DNA from: Blasia pusilla
Taxonomy: Eukaryota; Marchantiophyta; Marchantiopsida; Blasiales
Assembly (NCBI GenBank): GCA_050084515.1
Contig: CM114272.1
Location: 24,924,001-24,988,000, forward strand
Direction of reading: 5' to 3'
Length of the DNA stretch: 64,000 bases
Shown here: positions 22,501 to 37,500 of the stretch, piece after piece
Layout: each line of letters opens with the position of its first letter
Numbering within the stretch: the stretch's first letter is position 1
Position numbers and translations under genes: made by a program
Notes under the pieces: generated by a model
Told to the model about the DNA's origin: nothing
What the model saw: the letters and a program-made list of their open reading frames with translations, nothing else
The model's database searches: none

Positions 22501-25500
22501 TGAGTGGGCAACCATACAATCTGAGATACTTTCAGCCATTTTACCTTCAATTTTTAACAGCCCACTCCACAGTGCAGTCATCAATCAACTGTGGTTTCTG
22601 AATGGGGAAATTGTGACTCGAGGGATGGTGGAATTGCACTGTAAAGATTCAACGAGTCTCTCCCGAACATCCGATGTGTGTCAGGAGTTGAAGGTATAAT
22701 TATTCCAACTTTTGTGAGAACATTTGTCTAAAAAAAGAATATGTTTTGTATTTTATGACTGTCAGACTGTGTTTGTGCATTCTTAGCTAGATGGAATTTC
22801 GTAATCACACTACTTTGGCACTCCTCTGCTGAATGTAGAAACAGTGACGGTGGTAGTGCCACGGAATTTAGAACTGTCTGTGGTCACAAGGCCATGACAG
22901 GCACTACTTAACGAGTACAGTCTGTGGTTAGCTTTTTTTTTTTTCCCCCTCCTTGTGTTCAGAAGAATATCGTAGTAGTGAAGCTGTGGTGAGTTGACAG
23001 TATTCATGGTGTCCATCTGCACCCTTGAGTGAACCACTTCCAAAGTCCTGGAATTTACTCTGGCGGGTATGACTCTTGCAGATATTGCCAGTTGTTTTGG
23101 ACACCACCCCATTTTCTTTTGCCATTGATCTTGCTGCCCTGGCTTCGAGGAGGGAGTATCTCAATCTGGAAAAGTGGTTACAAGACAACATCACGATACA
23201 TCGAGACACATTTTTCCAGGTTAGACGGCTTCAGATTATGGATATGTCTCTACACTAGTTTTGCACTTGAGTTATAACGGTTCTCAAACATTTTCAGCCA
23301 TATAGGGGGGATTTTGTTATTCAACTGCAACAAACATTGGTTGATTCCAGGCCTGCCTTAAATTTTTACGCGAGCGAAGACTGGCAGAAGTGCGCAGTGA
23401 TGGTGTGAATGGTGCTGTAATTCCTCAGCGGTCTGGACCGGTGATTAGTCTTTCGTTGGAAACAACAGCAGTTTTCTTCAAGGTAAATATCTATTGGTGT
23501 CAGGTATCCATTTCTAGTTTGTTGTTGTTATAGTGTTGAGATGGCTGCAAACCTCTTGTTGATAATTGCCGTGGCTCTGGAATTATTTTTATATTGCATG
23601 AAAGTCTTGCCACCTCAAGGCATCTTACTGAGACAGTTCTTATGTGCATGTCAGTGATCATCATTCAAGTGGTGTAATTCTTTAGTTACTAGCTTGAACT
23701 CAGTTATCAGGTTTACATAAATTTCTCTTCACAATGGATTATTATGACATTTTTATGTGGTTAGTCAAGCTGCTCTACCAGAGAGTTTTGTTGTTATTAA
23801 CTGCACAGATGAAGTGTACAGAATGTGAAGCAAGATGATATGTCATGGGGCTCGCAGGTTCTCCAAGCAAATGTTGGACAGTTATCTTCTAGGGATTTAG
23901 CAGAAGAATTGAAACGGGTTTACACAGCAGCTGTACGAGTGAATCCACGTCTTCTCAGTGTGGGGGCCTCAGAGCAGTCCCCATCAGAGGTCTTCGCAGC
24001 TGATATTGAGGAAGAAGCCAATTCATACTTTCAGAAGATTTATGTTGGTCAATTGACCATTGAAGATGCTGTGGGAATGTTGGAGCGCTTCAATGAATCT
24101 ACCGTCCAAAGGTTGTGCTTACACAAATGAAATGTTTTTTGATGTTGAGTTAAACTTTCAACAAGAACAGTCCTGGGTTGTTCTTCCCATAAGTAGAAGA
24201 GTTCTTAAACGTCCGTTTTCATGGTTGCAGGGAACAAGAAATTTTTGCATGCATGATTCAGAGTTTGTTCGATGAATATCGATTTTTCCCAAGATATCCG
24301 GAGAGGGAGCTCAGAATCACGGCTGTGTTGTTTGGTAATCACTTTGACAACTTCGCACAATTGTGGTATAAGTGAATGTTGTGAGTGATACGAGACACGT
24401 TGGCATCTCTCAGAGTTCCTACTTTGGCTTTACGAGATAGTATATCTAATGCAATGCATGGCCTAAACATTTATCTTCTACTTCTCACTTGTTTATGAAA
24501 ATGAAATATGATGGGGCTTGGCCACCAGTAGGTACGAATGAACCTGGTGTCAATTTTTGGTCCAAAGTTCTTCACCCTTTAGGTCAAGTTTCAAGTTATA
24601 GCTGCTTGCTTTGAGCATCTCGTCTTCCTCAATCAATTGAGCAATTCATGGCGGTGACTTCTACCGCTCCCTGTGTTTGAATCAGTTCAAAACTATCAGT
24701 GTAGTCTACAGTAGGTTAGACCTGCTGGGTGATCTGTGCTGTTGTGCAGTTACCATTCCAATTCCTAGGCCCAGTCATTTGTATTGACCATGAGACTTTT
24801 TGCTGCCTTCTACAGGTTCACTGATCAAGCATCAATTGGTGTCTTCTCTCACTCTTGGGATTGCACTACGATGTGTGCTTGATGCATTACGTAAACCACT
24901 CGATTCGAAGGTGCGCAGGACTATCTAATTTTTTTTTTTTTTTTTTATTTTGATAAAATTGGAACCCATACTTACTTACAAGGCAACCTTTGACCGTTTG
25001 ATGTTAATCTTGTGCTTCTGGACCAGATGTTTTCTTTTGGTCTGAGTGCCTTGGAGCAATTCATGGATCGGCTAGTAGAATGGCCACAATACTGCAACCA
25101 CATTTTGCAAATCTCTCACATGAGAGATTCGCATGGCGATCTAGTGGAGTTTATTGAGCGAGCATTGGCTCGAGTCTCTTCAAGCCAAGCAGAGCTGATT
25201 GGCAATTTGCCATCCCCAGCAGAGCAGAGCCAAGTTAGTTCTGGACAGATATATTCCTCTGCTAGTATTCCTGTTTCAGAGCCACTGGAGTCTGGCGGGG
25301 GTGCTTCAATTATATCAAATGCAGATATTGTTGAAAGAAAGATTGTGGGACACGGATCAAGTCAATCCAGATTTTCTGTGGAAGTGCGCTTTGTCCCCCC
25401 CCCAGATGGTTTTGTGAAAGGACATGTACAGAGTCGAGTCAGTCTTTATTCTATACTTTCCTTTTAATCTTTCTTGGCTGCATGAGTGGGTGTTGGTTAG

Positions 25501-28500
25501 AATGCATTGAAATCTTTATGACATTCTGTGGAGTGAATTGCTTCTCTGCAGTCTTGGCTAAGATTTGTAAGACTTTGAGCTCCTAATTTGTAGTAAAGGG
25601 TACTAGAATTCACAGATTGTGAAGGCACAGTTCAGGTATTTACAGTTCAGATTTGATTTAGCAATTGTGAATCACTGAAGCAAACTTCACCCTGATACAT
25701 TCACAGGGTTCTGAAGGAACAGTGCTCTCAAATTCGGGTTCCATCCATCAGCGGGGACCTCTCCAGCAACAGGCACCCCAGCAAGCCCAACTTGCGCTGG
25801 AACAATTTCAACAGCAGCAGCAGGCTTTGGAGGACCGACATAAATCCACAGGAGCGTCGCTTAACTTTGGTGGCAAGGGCCCTCACTTGGCTCCTACAAT
25901 TGGAAGTCTTTTTGACTCCAAGGTCCTAATTACCTTTCAACCTTCTACCATCTGTTATTGCCAGGAGTTGTGATACACACTCTTTCATTGAATTTTATCT
26001 GTTGTGGTTGCTAGTCTTGTTAGTTATGCACCATTCAATTTCTTTATAAGATTCTATTATGAAATTCAGCTGGTAATTGAAAGCAATTGACTCCTCCACA
26101 TCTTCAGCTCCCCCCATGTGATGAAATCTTCCTGAATTCAAGTCTGCCGTTAATGTAATGCAGTCATCCCAGTCTTCTCAATCTTCTTCTTACCAATCTT
26201 CCGGAAATGGGCAGCTTGCCACACTGACTTCAAATTTCCCACGACCATCTCGTGGAGCACTTTCCAGTATGTATCTATCTTTCCCCATGGACTTCGGTAT
26301 GCTTAAACTCAAATTGTTTCATTCACTCATGAGCTGAATTATTTAATTAACGAAATAAACGGATCTCAAATACCTTTTCCATCACATCGAAGTTAATTTC
26401 TGGGTTTTGCTGGTCTGTTTGTTATGGTCGTCCACTATGTATGTAGACTGGTCAATTTAGAACTAATATTTTTCATTTTGGCTTCTTTGTGCGATCTCTT
26501 AGTGTTAAGAGAACTGAAACTAGAGAACCTTGGTTATATAGTGACTTTAATCTAAATTTTCACATTCATTCATGAATTGTTAAATTTAACCAGTGACCAA
26601 ATCAATCTCAAGTGCTTTCTCTGCTACATTGAAGTTAATTTATCGCTTTTTTCTGGTCTATTTTTTATGGGAGTCCAGTACGTTATTTTAGTCTTTTAGG
26701 TTTATTTTTTGCTTAATTGTGCTATCTCTTTGTTATAAGAGAGCAGAGCTGAAACAAGAGATCCTTGTTTGTGGAGCTACTTTAATCTAATTCATGGTGA
26801 CATATTGGATGGAATTTTGGTACGTCTGCAGTGCAGTTAATAATTCTTAGTTTTCTTGTAATGCCAAATTTAGGTGGCCTGCGACAACCTTCTATAGCTG
26901 CAGGTTTTGGACATGCGATCAACATAGAGACACTGGTTGCAGCTGCTGAGAGACGAGATATTCAGATTGAGGTAAATTATTGGGCATATTGTGGAGAAGT
27001 TGGGCTAGATTATGAGTAAGAAAGGGACTTTGCTAAAGACGTGTGTTCAGGCATTGTAAATCTTGCCATTATCTTATTTTGTGTCTCGTCTGAAGGCGCC
27101 CAACTTGGAGGTTCAAGATAAGGTGGCCTTTGTGATCAACAATATTTCTACCGCCAATCTTGAACCTAAAGCAAAGGAATTCTTGGAGGCTGTGAAGGAC
27201 TTGTTCTACCCTTGGTTTGCCCAGTACATGGTGATGAAGAGGTAACGAACTTAGTAGCAACTTTCTGGATCAAGTCTTGGACAGGAGCGATGATAGGGAT
27301 GTCTGCTGTCTGGAGTTTCTGGGAAAGTTGGGCAAGGTTTGGTTGTCTGCATAAAATGTACCTGCACTTGAGATGGAGGAGTCTGCCAAGATTCTCCAGG
27401 TGTTACAAAGTTTTTGGCATGAGGGTTGTACTGCGAATACTATCTAACTATTGCTGGAAATATGTGCATTTGGTTTCTCAGGGCTAGCATTGAGCCCAAC
27501 TTCCATGATTTGTACCTGAAGTTCCTGGACAAGATAAGCTCAAAGCATCTGCACAAGGAAGTTGTCAAGGCTACATACGAAAACTGTAAGGTAGGAGAAT
27601 ATGTAGAGGTGGTATAAGATATGAGTTAAGAAATCTACAGCACCTGCCTTTTCATGTCGAGCTTATTTCTTCGAAGACAATCTACCTACAGTGTACTTTA
27701 TCCATCTTATGCTCTTGTCCTGTTTCAATTGGAGCAAGTAATTGCTTCCTGTTGGTTTTCCTTTTCTGAGGTGTATGGTCTGGTAAGTTTGTATTGGTAC
27801 AAAGAATTACAAGTCTGACTTTTAAGTTCTCTCCTCTGCAGGTTTTGTTGAGATCTGAGCTTATTAAATCAAGCTCTGAGGAGCGTTCGCTTTTGAAGAA
27901 CTTGGGTAGTTGGCTGGGAAAGCTTACTATTGGAAGAAATCAAGCCTTGCGGGCCAAGGAGATTGATCCTAAGTCCTTGATTACTGAGGTTGTTATGTGT
28001 CCAGTATAAGTCTGTGTTGGGTCTTTATTTGTTTCCTGTAGTCAAAATCGTTTGATTCCCGGATTTACCTTCTAAAATTTTTGATTAATTGAAGTTGAAG
28101 AAGCTTGAGACGTTCCTGTCAGCCAATCTCCTAGCCATGACTGGCAGCTTAGACACTCCAGGGAAACAGGAAATCTTGTGGACTAATTTACTTCCTGCTT
28201 TTTACAGGCTTATGAAAAGGGTCTTATGATTGCTGTGATACCATTCACATCAAAGGTTTGTGGTTCTCCTGTCAGTGTTTGTGCATGTCTGTCAACCTTT
28301 CTCTGTAACTGTTTTGCATGAATACTTGCAGCTTCTTGGAAGTCTTCCTGAAATATTTTTGGGCTATTACATTTCATTAAAAAATTATATGCAGATCCTG
28401 GAACCTTGTCAATCAAGTCTGGCCTATCAGCCACCAAATCCATGGACCATGGGAATACTGGGTTTGCTCGCTGAAATATATGCCTTACCAAATTTGAAAA

Positions 28501-31500
28501 TGAACTTGAAGTTCGATATTGAGGTAACTTTCAGAACTTTCTACTGCCCTTTGTACTAGTCTTCTTCTTAAAGATGTTACAGATTTGCGGTCACATGTGT
28601 TTGCATGGGACACAGGAAGTTACTCTTTACGTACCTTTGTTAATGTTGGTATTCCATGCAGGTCCTTTATAAGAACCTAGGGGTTGATATGAAGGACGTG
28701 AAACCAACGCAACTCTTAAAGGGCAGGCCACGTGACATTGAAGGGAACCCTGACTTCTCAACCAAAGACTATGCAACCCTCCACCCACCGCCATCTTTAG
28801 CTGTCTCTGAATCGCATAGCAGTCTCACAGCTAGTTCTCCAGCAATGTCGCAGGTATTGGTCATTGTTTGCTCGCCTTGCTATCCTATGGAGCACCATGA
28901 TGAATGAAATTATTTTGCAAATGAGTACATTCCCGACCCAGGATCTAAACTGCGCGACCAGTACAAATATTTAGCATATCTGAGTAGCAAGCTCATGCAG
29001 AAACTGTCATTTCCTGCTTCATGTCAGCTGTGAAATGTGGAGTTTATAATGTGTTGTGGAGGTAACTTGGACGACTTGTTTTGTAGCTTGCGCCTTCTGC
29101 ACATTTATCTACAAATCCTGTCCAACAGGAAGAGGAGAAAGGGGTTTCACTAGCTGTTTCCGAACGCTCTGTAGTTGCACAGGGATTGTCCTCAGGAACA
29201 CCATCACCATCACCCTACTCAGTGGGTCAGGTGTGGAGTCGGAGAACTCAAATTTCTGCATTTTTTCTCTCTTGTCTTGCCTTCAACTTACTCTTTTAAT
29301 AGTGAGGGAGCAGATTTGCAGATGCATGATTTTCTAATCCTGCACTATTTCTGCTTGATTGGGTTCAAAGTAATTGACTTTCCTTACTGCCCAATTGAAA
29401 GGAAATAACTTTGAGCAAGAGAGTAAAGAACTATGGCCAGATGATGAAGATTAAAAAAAAATTTAAACTGTTGCGAATGGCTGCAGGTCTCAATGTCAAT
29501 CCCCAACCTAACTGCTTATGTGGTGATAAACCCCAAGCTTGCAGGATTGGGTCAGCAACTTCAACTTCAGCTTCAAAGGTGGGTATTTGTTTATCCTTGA
29601 TAATAATACTACTAATATTGTTTACTTAAGGATATGGTTGATATTTTAGGTCGCTCTTTGGTTTTAATTTGAGACTGAATTGCAGAATTGTGCCCGTGGC
29701 AATGGAGCGAGCTATTCGTGAGATTATCTCTCCTGTGGTGGACCGCAGTGTGACAATTGCCTGCATGACAACACGGGAGCTTGTGATCAAGGTCTTTCCT
29801 TGTCTTCGAAGTGTCACAGATTCTGCTCCCAGTTGATGGGTGGTCTGAACACATCTAGCAGTAGACATTTTTGTTTCAGTGTGGTAGTTGTGATTGTGTA
29901 GTGTAAAACTTTTTGTTTTAAATTCATCTGGGTGTTTTAAGGTGTAGAGAGTTTTCTTATTTAGTTTTGACGTTCCTACATTGATTTTGGAAGAATTCTG
30001 TCAGGATTCATGGGAACTCTGTCTTCTTGTGGCAGGATTATGCAATGGAGGCTGATGAGAATCGAACACATCAGTCTGCCAACTTGATGGTAGCTAGTTT
30101 ATCTGGAAGTTTAGCCCATGTCACATGCAAGGTACTTTACTAGATTTTTTAGGTGTTACCAAACTAACAGTCATTTCAGAATGTTTTTAAGTGCATTTCA
30201 TTCAAACGGGGTGGTAGATGAAATTGGTAAGCTGGGTGCTTGCTTGATTCACAATGTAGCAGTATGTGGTGGTGTCCTTTATTTGCCTTTATTTACTTTA
30301 CTGTGCCATTCACTTTATAACTTGGCACTGAGTTTTTGGGAACTGTTCTCTGAACTCTCTTGCTCCCATTGCATGTAGTTTACACGCCGAAGGCATTTGA
30401 AATGTCAGTCTCACTTAAGTAGCAGGCTGGTTTTGGTTGCATAAATTGTGCATTAGCCTGCATTATCTCCACTATGTTTCTTTTCTGATATTTTGTGTCC
30501 AAGGATTTTAGCTTACCTCTTAAGTTATCCATTGTGTGTTGTAGGAACCTTTGCGTGTAGCAATGGCCAACCATCTACGGAGCCTACTGCAATCTCAAGT
30601 GGGAGGTGATGTGTTGGAGCAAGCAGTCCAGCTTGTAACAAATGACAACCTTGACCTAGGATGTGCTGTCATTGAGAAGGCTGCTACGGAGAAGGTGTGT
30701 GGCTGTATCTTATGCCGTTTATATAGTGTACTGCTGTTTCTGAAAATTCAATGGTGCTTGACCTGTTATTTGTCTGTGTCATTTTTGAGGGTCAATAGAG
30801 CGAGTAGGGTCTCCCAATAAGGGGATGAATTTTCCCTCACCCATTTTTTTCTGTCATCTTGATTTCATTGGAGGTCTTTAAATGGTTTTTTAGGCCTCTC
30901 TTCTACACATACCAATCTCAAATTACATGAATGTCATACAAGGCTCTCTGTCTTTTCAGTTAGTTTAAGGGCACGCACTGTCTCTAGATCGGGATTCGTA
31001 CTGTTCTAAAAGTTTGGAAATATGCTTTTTGTATTACTACAGGCACTACGAGATCTGGAGGACGCCATTGGTCCATCTTTGGCTATAAGGAGGAAACAAA
31101 GAGAAGCATTGGGTTCAAACTATTATGATGCCTCAACTTATTCTTCAGGGAATCTCGCTCGCTTACCGGAGGCTCTCCGTCCAAAGCCTGGCCGGCTGTC
31201 CAACTCACAGCAGCGTGTTTATGAAGTAAGAATCAGCGATCTATAGCTTTGAAATTTGTTGTCTACCTTGCCACACTACGGCCAATCTGAAAAAAGAAAG
31301 CATATGAGAGGTCACCATCTGAGTATTTGGAGAGTTTGTGGCTTGCCTTCCATACGCAAGTAATTGTAAAACCTCTGCATTGCGTTCCGATTGATAGGCA
31401 TGTGGTTGAACTAGAGTTTTCTGTTTGCCCACGAGGTGCCAATCTCCCCCTCTTTATGAGCGGTCCATTGGATTGAGGTAGACTCCTTACGTAAACGAAA

Positions 31501-34500
31501 GCGAGTTAGTTGTCTTGTGTCCTTCGTAGTAGGAAAATTCAGAACATTTATATGGAAATCTTTTCGTCGGTCTTTTGTCGTGGCAACTGAGGAGAAGTTC
31601 AACTTTTGTGCAGGATTTTGCAAGGTTGCCATGGCAAAATCAGCCAAGTCAAAATCCTGTTGCTCCTGTTGGTCCAGCTGCTCCACCTGGAGTCTCTCCT
31701 CTGGGACCTGGTGTGAGTCGTGGACCTTACACTGTAACTACTGGGCAAAGTTCGGGAAATTCCTTCGCTGTTGCTGGTGCGACCCAGCCAACAACTGGGT
31801 CGGGAGCATTGGCACAGCCGTCTGAGCTTAACTCAGAGGAGTTGGAACATCATGCGACATCATCAATGAGGTTCGATATGAATACCTTGTTTCACAGCCG
31901 TTTCATTTTAAGTCACCTTGTTGCCCTAGGGAATTTCTCTTTTATCTGAAAAGGTTCCATAATTTTCCTTCATAATGCTGTAAATGCCTGATATTAAGAG
32001 ATGGTGAGGCTAATACGCTTGGTATATATTTCTATTTGAGGTCGAAGTCTCTTGCATTTACAAAAATTTCAGTGGCTCTGGTAGTGTCATGAATATTTCT
32101 AAGAGCTTCACCTGATTCCATGAGAATGTAATGTGGCGTTTACCTCATGCAGTTTTACTCCAGTGGGATCCGTCATCACAATTGATGGACCATCTCGTCC
32201 AAGTCAGGATGGTACAGGGGGGTTGGGCAACTACTCTGGAGTTGGTAGTCCCACTGAACAAGGACCAAACCATGAGGCTAGTTCTACAGGGAAGGTGAGC
32301 CTCAGTTGTTTCTCAAAAGCAGAATACAGTGGAACTGACCCACCAAGAGGATGGATTTGTTGAGGTCTGGAAGCATCAGGAACCATTGCCTTACTACTCT
32401 TGGTTGAGAAATTGGAATGATGAGCGTGAAGGTTGATAGCACCTGTCTTGGATGATCTCGAGGTCTATTCTGTTATCTTTATTATGGCAGTGGCTGCTCC
32501 TCTAGTATGATGTTCGGCATCATTTGGCTCCCAGTCTTATTATAGACAATTTTTTAAAGTCATGGGTTGATGTGAAGCAAAGCTGAGAAGTTGGAGATTT
32601 GTGACAGGTTGGCGTGCCCGTCCTTGCTACTTCATCGTCTCCTCCTCTGTCAGCTGAGCAGTTGAATGCCACAGTCGTTGAGCCATCTGTGACAACTGGA
32701 GAGGCAATTGAGAAGTATCAGGCCGTGGTGCAGAAGGTAACCAACAATTGATTATCCTATTGTTAACACAGTGGATCCAGAAATTGGGTTCTCTTGTGCT
32801 CTAATTTATGTGTACCCTCTGCAAGCACCTCATCATTATTGTATGTCCAAAACCAAATAATTATGACATACCAATTTCCTTTGATGATTGTTCAGCTGCT
32901 TTTGTCTTGTGAAATTTCATTTACATGAAAACTGTATAAACTAGTCAGGTTCCCATACAAATGTCATCCCCCCACAGGAGTGTAATTAGGAATGAAAGGG
33001 ATGTAGATAATTTGTGGGTGTACAGTGTGAAAAGACTTATTCGATCTGCATGCACTTGTGGTGTTGAGAACATGGAACTTGTGTTTAATGTGGGTTTTTT
33101 GCCACTGGTTTCCAGTTGGATGCAGCTGTTTCAAAGGTGTCATCCACTTCCTACTCCTCCTTACCCTCTGATCATGAAATTCAGGTTGGTAATTCAATCA
33201 GACTTACATCGGTCCTTTGGATTGTGAGATCAATGTGCATCCGGCATTAGCTTGCTCTTGAGTTGGAAAGAACATTTCTATACAATCCAATGGGCTGTCT
33301 ACTGCTGTAGCTGCTGCTCAGGTTTAGAATGGTAGGAATGTAGTGCATTAGCGCATGTGGTGTTTTGACATGTTTTCCTTATTTGTAGGGCCTGGTCATG
33401 GAAATTCCCGAAATTATTACTCAATGTATCAGCCGGGACGAGGCGGCGCTGGCAATTGCACAAAAGGTGGACATTGAGTGAAAGAACATTGAGCTTTTAT
33501 TGCTGGTTTCTGTTCAGTTGATGTTCATCATTTTTTTTCTGGTGGAGGAACAGGATGTTCATTACCTATCTGGCTGGACTGTGAGATTCAACTATCTTCT
33601 GACTTGTTGGTGTGGAGGGTTTTAGAACACTAGTCAAGATGATCCAGAGTCATTGTGATTGCTGTGCAAACTAATGGTTCCTATTGGAATGTCTGTGCAT
33701 TTTGGAGTAGGTTTTCAAGCGCTTGTATGAGAACACTACAAGCCACCTACATGTATCAGCCCACTTAGCAATTTTGGAGGCCATCCGAGATGTTTGCAAG
33801 CGTGTGGTTAAAGAGCTAACTAGCTGGGTAATTACCATTCCCTACTCTAATTATTTTGGATATTGGTACAGGTACATATGGGCCATGAGGGAATGACTGC
33901 TTCTAGGGTTTTTATGCAGTGGGATGTGTGGTAGATTCTTATCTCAGAGGTCTGGAATTGCACAGGTGATATATTCAGATGAAGAGAGAAAATTCAATCG
34001 GGAGATAACCGTTGGCCTAATAAGGTCAGAGCTTATTTATCTTACGGACTACAACCTACATTTGGCCAAGCTCATGGATGGAGGCCGCAACAGTAAGGAC
34101 ATCTTTCCAAACCTTCAATTTTATTGCAAGCTTTGTAAATTTGTCAAGCTTTGGTTGTTGATGTGACCTGTGGGGGGACATCTGGTTTCTCATGATGATG
34201 TGATCTATTCAGATGCTGCTCTCGAGTTCTCTATGTACCTGGTGAAGACCTGTGTGGTTGAGGGTGGTGGCGTAAGCAACAACGAATTCCAGAATGTCAT
34301 TGATGTCCTGGGAAAGGTAGTTCAATTATAGACTTTCAGAGCTTTCTAGGCTATGGAATGTTTCAAGATAAGAAAACTTGGACATACTTCAAATAGCTGT
34401 AGCCCCTTCAGATAAGACATGGGTAGTGGGTAACTCGTATATTGGTTAGTGGAAACCCTAGAATTGCAGCTAGATAGTTTGCATTTACTGAGATTCCTCC

Positions 34501-37500
34501 CTTGATTGTGATGGATTTTTATCAGTTTTGGTCGCTGAAACGTACAATTATTTGAATAGAAGATGTTGAATGCAAATATCATGATTGAGTGATGGATAGG
34601 AATTAACATTTTTCCATTTGGAGTTGGCTTGTAGCTTGCGGCAAGGCCTGGTTCTCCAGAAGCATTGCAGCAGTTGGTAGAGGTAGCTAAGAATACAACT
34701 TCAAGCACTGCTGCTCAAGGTGTTGCTGCCAACAAAGATGACAAGGGGAGAGTTTCCAAAGATAAGAAGGTGAGATTTCAGTGCTGTTAAGATGGGGATT
34801 GATTTCATATCTTTGCGCTTGCATGTCTGTGATTTCCTTCCCTCTGTCCTGCATGTCTCCTGTGTGGATCAAAATGTTCTTACAACTAGAAAGTAAAATC
34901 CAGCTGGAAGCGTCCACAGGTTGTGGTTTATGAATCTATATTTCTTCTTATATTGTGATGTAGTCAAGAGATTTTAACTGCACAGTTCTCATTGGCCTGT
35001 ATGATTTGGTTGATCAGCTATCATCAAACCGCCCTATAGGCCTTAGGGATGATAGCAAGATTACTAGCCGTGATATTGCTGCAGCTGATCCTGCTGGGCT
35101 TCGGGGCCAGGTAAAACTTCAGTCTTGCATGGGTGCTAACCATTCTTGTTTTCATCTGAGACATATGATTGATCATTTGATTTAAAAAAGTGATTTTAAT
35201 ACCTGTCACAAATATAAGGAAATTTGTTATTTGGTGGAGAGCTTGTCACTTCTCAACATGCTAGATTATTATATTACTAGATTACGTACCTTCAAGTCAT
35301 CTTCAATAATTGCCATGTCAAGTTAGGTAGTTTTGTTCCTGAGTTTTGAATGAAGTATTTATGGTGCTAAGCTTTTTATGTGCTTAGTTATGTTGGAAAC
35401 TAGTTCTGTTTCTGTCTCCTGTTATGATTTAATAGTAACGGCTCCACTGCGAGTGGTGGATTGTTCCGAATGCCTCAGTGTCTCTACTGTGTAAAAATAT
35501 CTTCCTGATGGTCAGGTTTTGGTTTGCTCAGGTTGGTCTGCTCTTTGATGAATGGGTACGTATTTGTGATGCCCCTGGTGCCAATGATAAGGCTTATGCT
35601 GTCTATATGTCCCAACTGCAACACTCAGGAATGCTCAAAGGGGATGATGTTTCGGATCGTTTCTTTCGTATTCTTATGGTATGTGTTCCATGTCACTATT
35701 GTAACCCTCAGATGGCATGCTCTATGCATTTCTGTCTTGTCTGTTCTGATCGTTGTGCTTTTAATTAAGAGTGGTCGCTAACTAGTCCGAGTTGCTTGTG
35801 GACCGCACTTGGCCTCCTAACAGGTGGATTGAGAAAATATGAACCATGATGAGCACACTGTCTTCATGTAGTAACATTTCCATCTTCTTTTGGCAGGAAC
35901 TGGCAGTGACACATAGCCTGAATGCTGAGAGTATGTCCAGCCAAGGAAGTTCAGGACCATCAGGGCAGGCAGGACAAGCTCTGTCTTTTGCTGCAATTGA
36001 TATGTATGCAAAGCTTGTCGTCCTACTTGTGAAGGTATGTTTGTTTCCCTCATTCCGTGATTCTTCCTGAATCATTTCTGTATAGCTAGTTCCATTACAC
36101 GGAAATTTCAAGACCGCAATTGAGTTAGTTATAGGAACCATGGTACAGAAGCATTGGTCCTTTTCAAGGACACTGGTGCGGATTGTCTGTTTGGGATTTT
36201 TCTGAACATCTTGTTTGATGGCCTTTATGCAGTATTATGCTGTTGACCCTGCCATGAGCAAAGTCGTGCTACTGAACAAGGTAAGGGTGCATTATGCACG
36301 AATGCCATACACTGTTTTGTCCAATTCTTTGACATTCATCTCTTGCATGTTAAGGAGTTGTAATCTGGGTACTTATCTACTCTCTAGTTCAATCTTCCTC
36401 TAATTAGTCCTCTTTGTTTTCTGATTCAGGTGTTAAATGTCACAGTGAGAGTCATTCAAAGAGATGCAGATGAGAAGAAGACCACCTTCCATCCTAGACC
36501 TTATTTTCGACTCTTTGTCACTTGGTTAATGGACTTCAATTCAGCAGATCCTGCCCTGGATTCTAGTAACTATCAGGTGGTCATTCTGAATTATATGTCT
36601 CAATTTCAGCTGGACGCTTATTCTGTATACATAGCTTATATCATCATCTGCGCTCTTGGACATGGTGGGTATTTTCTACATGTAGATTTTTTCTAACATT
36701 CATCACTTCCTGGATATCTCTATGTGTCCAGGTGCTCACAGCCTTTGGTAATGCACTGTTGGCTCTGCAGCCTCTGAGAGTTCCTGGTTGGAGGTAAGAC
36801 TGCCAATACTGAGAAGTGATTGCATGTGTCCATTTACATTTCTTGTTTATACCAAGGTCTTTCTTTATGAACCATCCATCATATAGGAATGCAGTCAAGT
36901 TGGGAGCATGTCTGTGTCTTCCAGAATCTCTTCAAAATAGGGTTTATGTGAATGAAATGAGTTGCAACAAGATAATTGCTAATACCAGTGGGTCTTTATA
37001 ATTCAGCTTTGCATGGCTGGAACTAATCAGCCACCGAATCTTCATGCCCAAGTTGCTGCTTAGCAACAATCAAAAGGGTTGGCCCCTGTTTCAGAGGCTG
37101 CTTGTGGCACTCTTCAAGTTTATGGAACCCTACTTGAGAAATGCTGATCTCAGTGATCCAGTAAGTAATGTGTAAACTGTTACTCCTTGTGCTGTGAATG
37201 TCACAGGATCTTCTGATGTAATTTCAAAAGAGTATCCATAAGGTTTACTTTGATATCCCAGATTGTCGAATGGAATCTGCTGACACCTATCTAGTGTTGA
37301 CAAGAGCTTCTCATTGTCTGACTAACCTAAAGTTCTGTGATTGCAACTTGTCTTGACAGGTACGACTGCTTTACAAGGGTACTCTAAGAGTTCTCCTAGT
37401 GTTACTCCATGATTTTCCTGAGTTTTTGTGCGACTATCACTTCAGCTTTTGTGATGTTATTCCTCCAAGTTGCATTCAGATGCGGAATCTCATCCTGAGT

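Noticed and set aside
32961-33227. Frames inside CNOT1 introns on either strand
   Set aside because: They are shadows of the gene: the CNOT1 exons join in phase without them and they show no homology-like motif.
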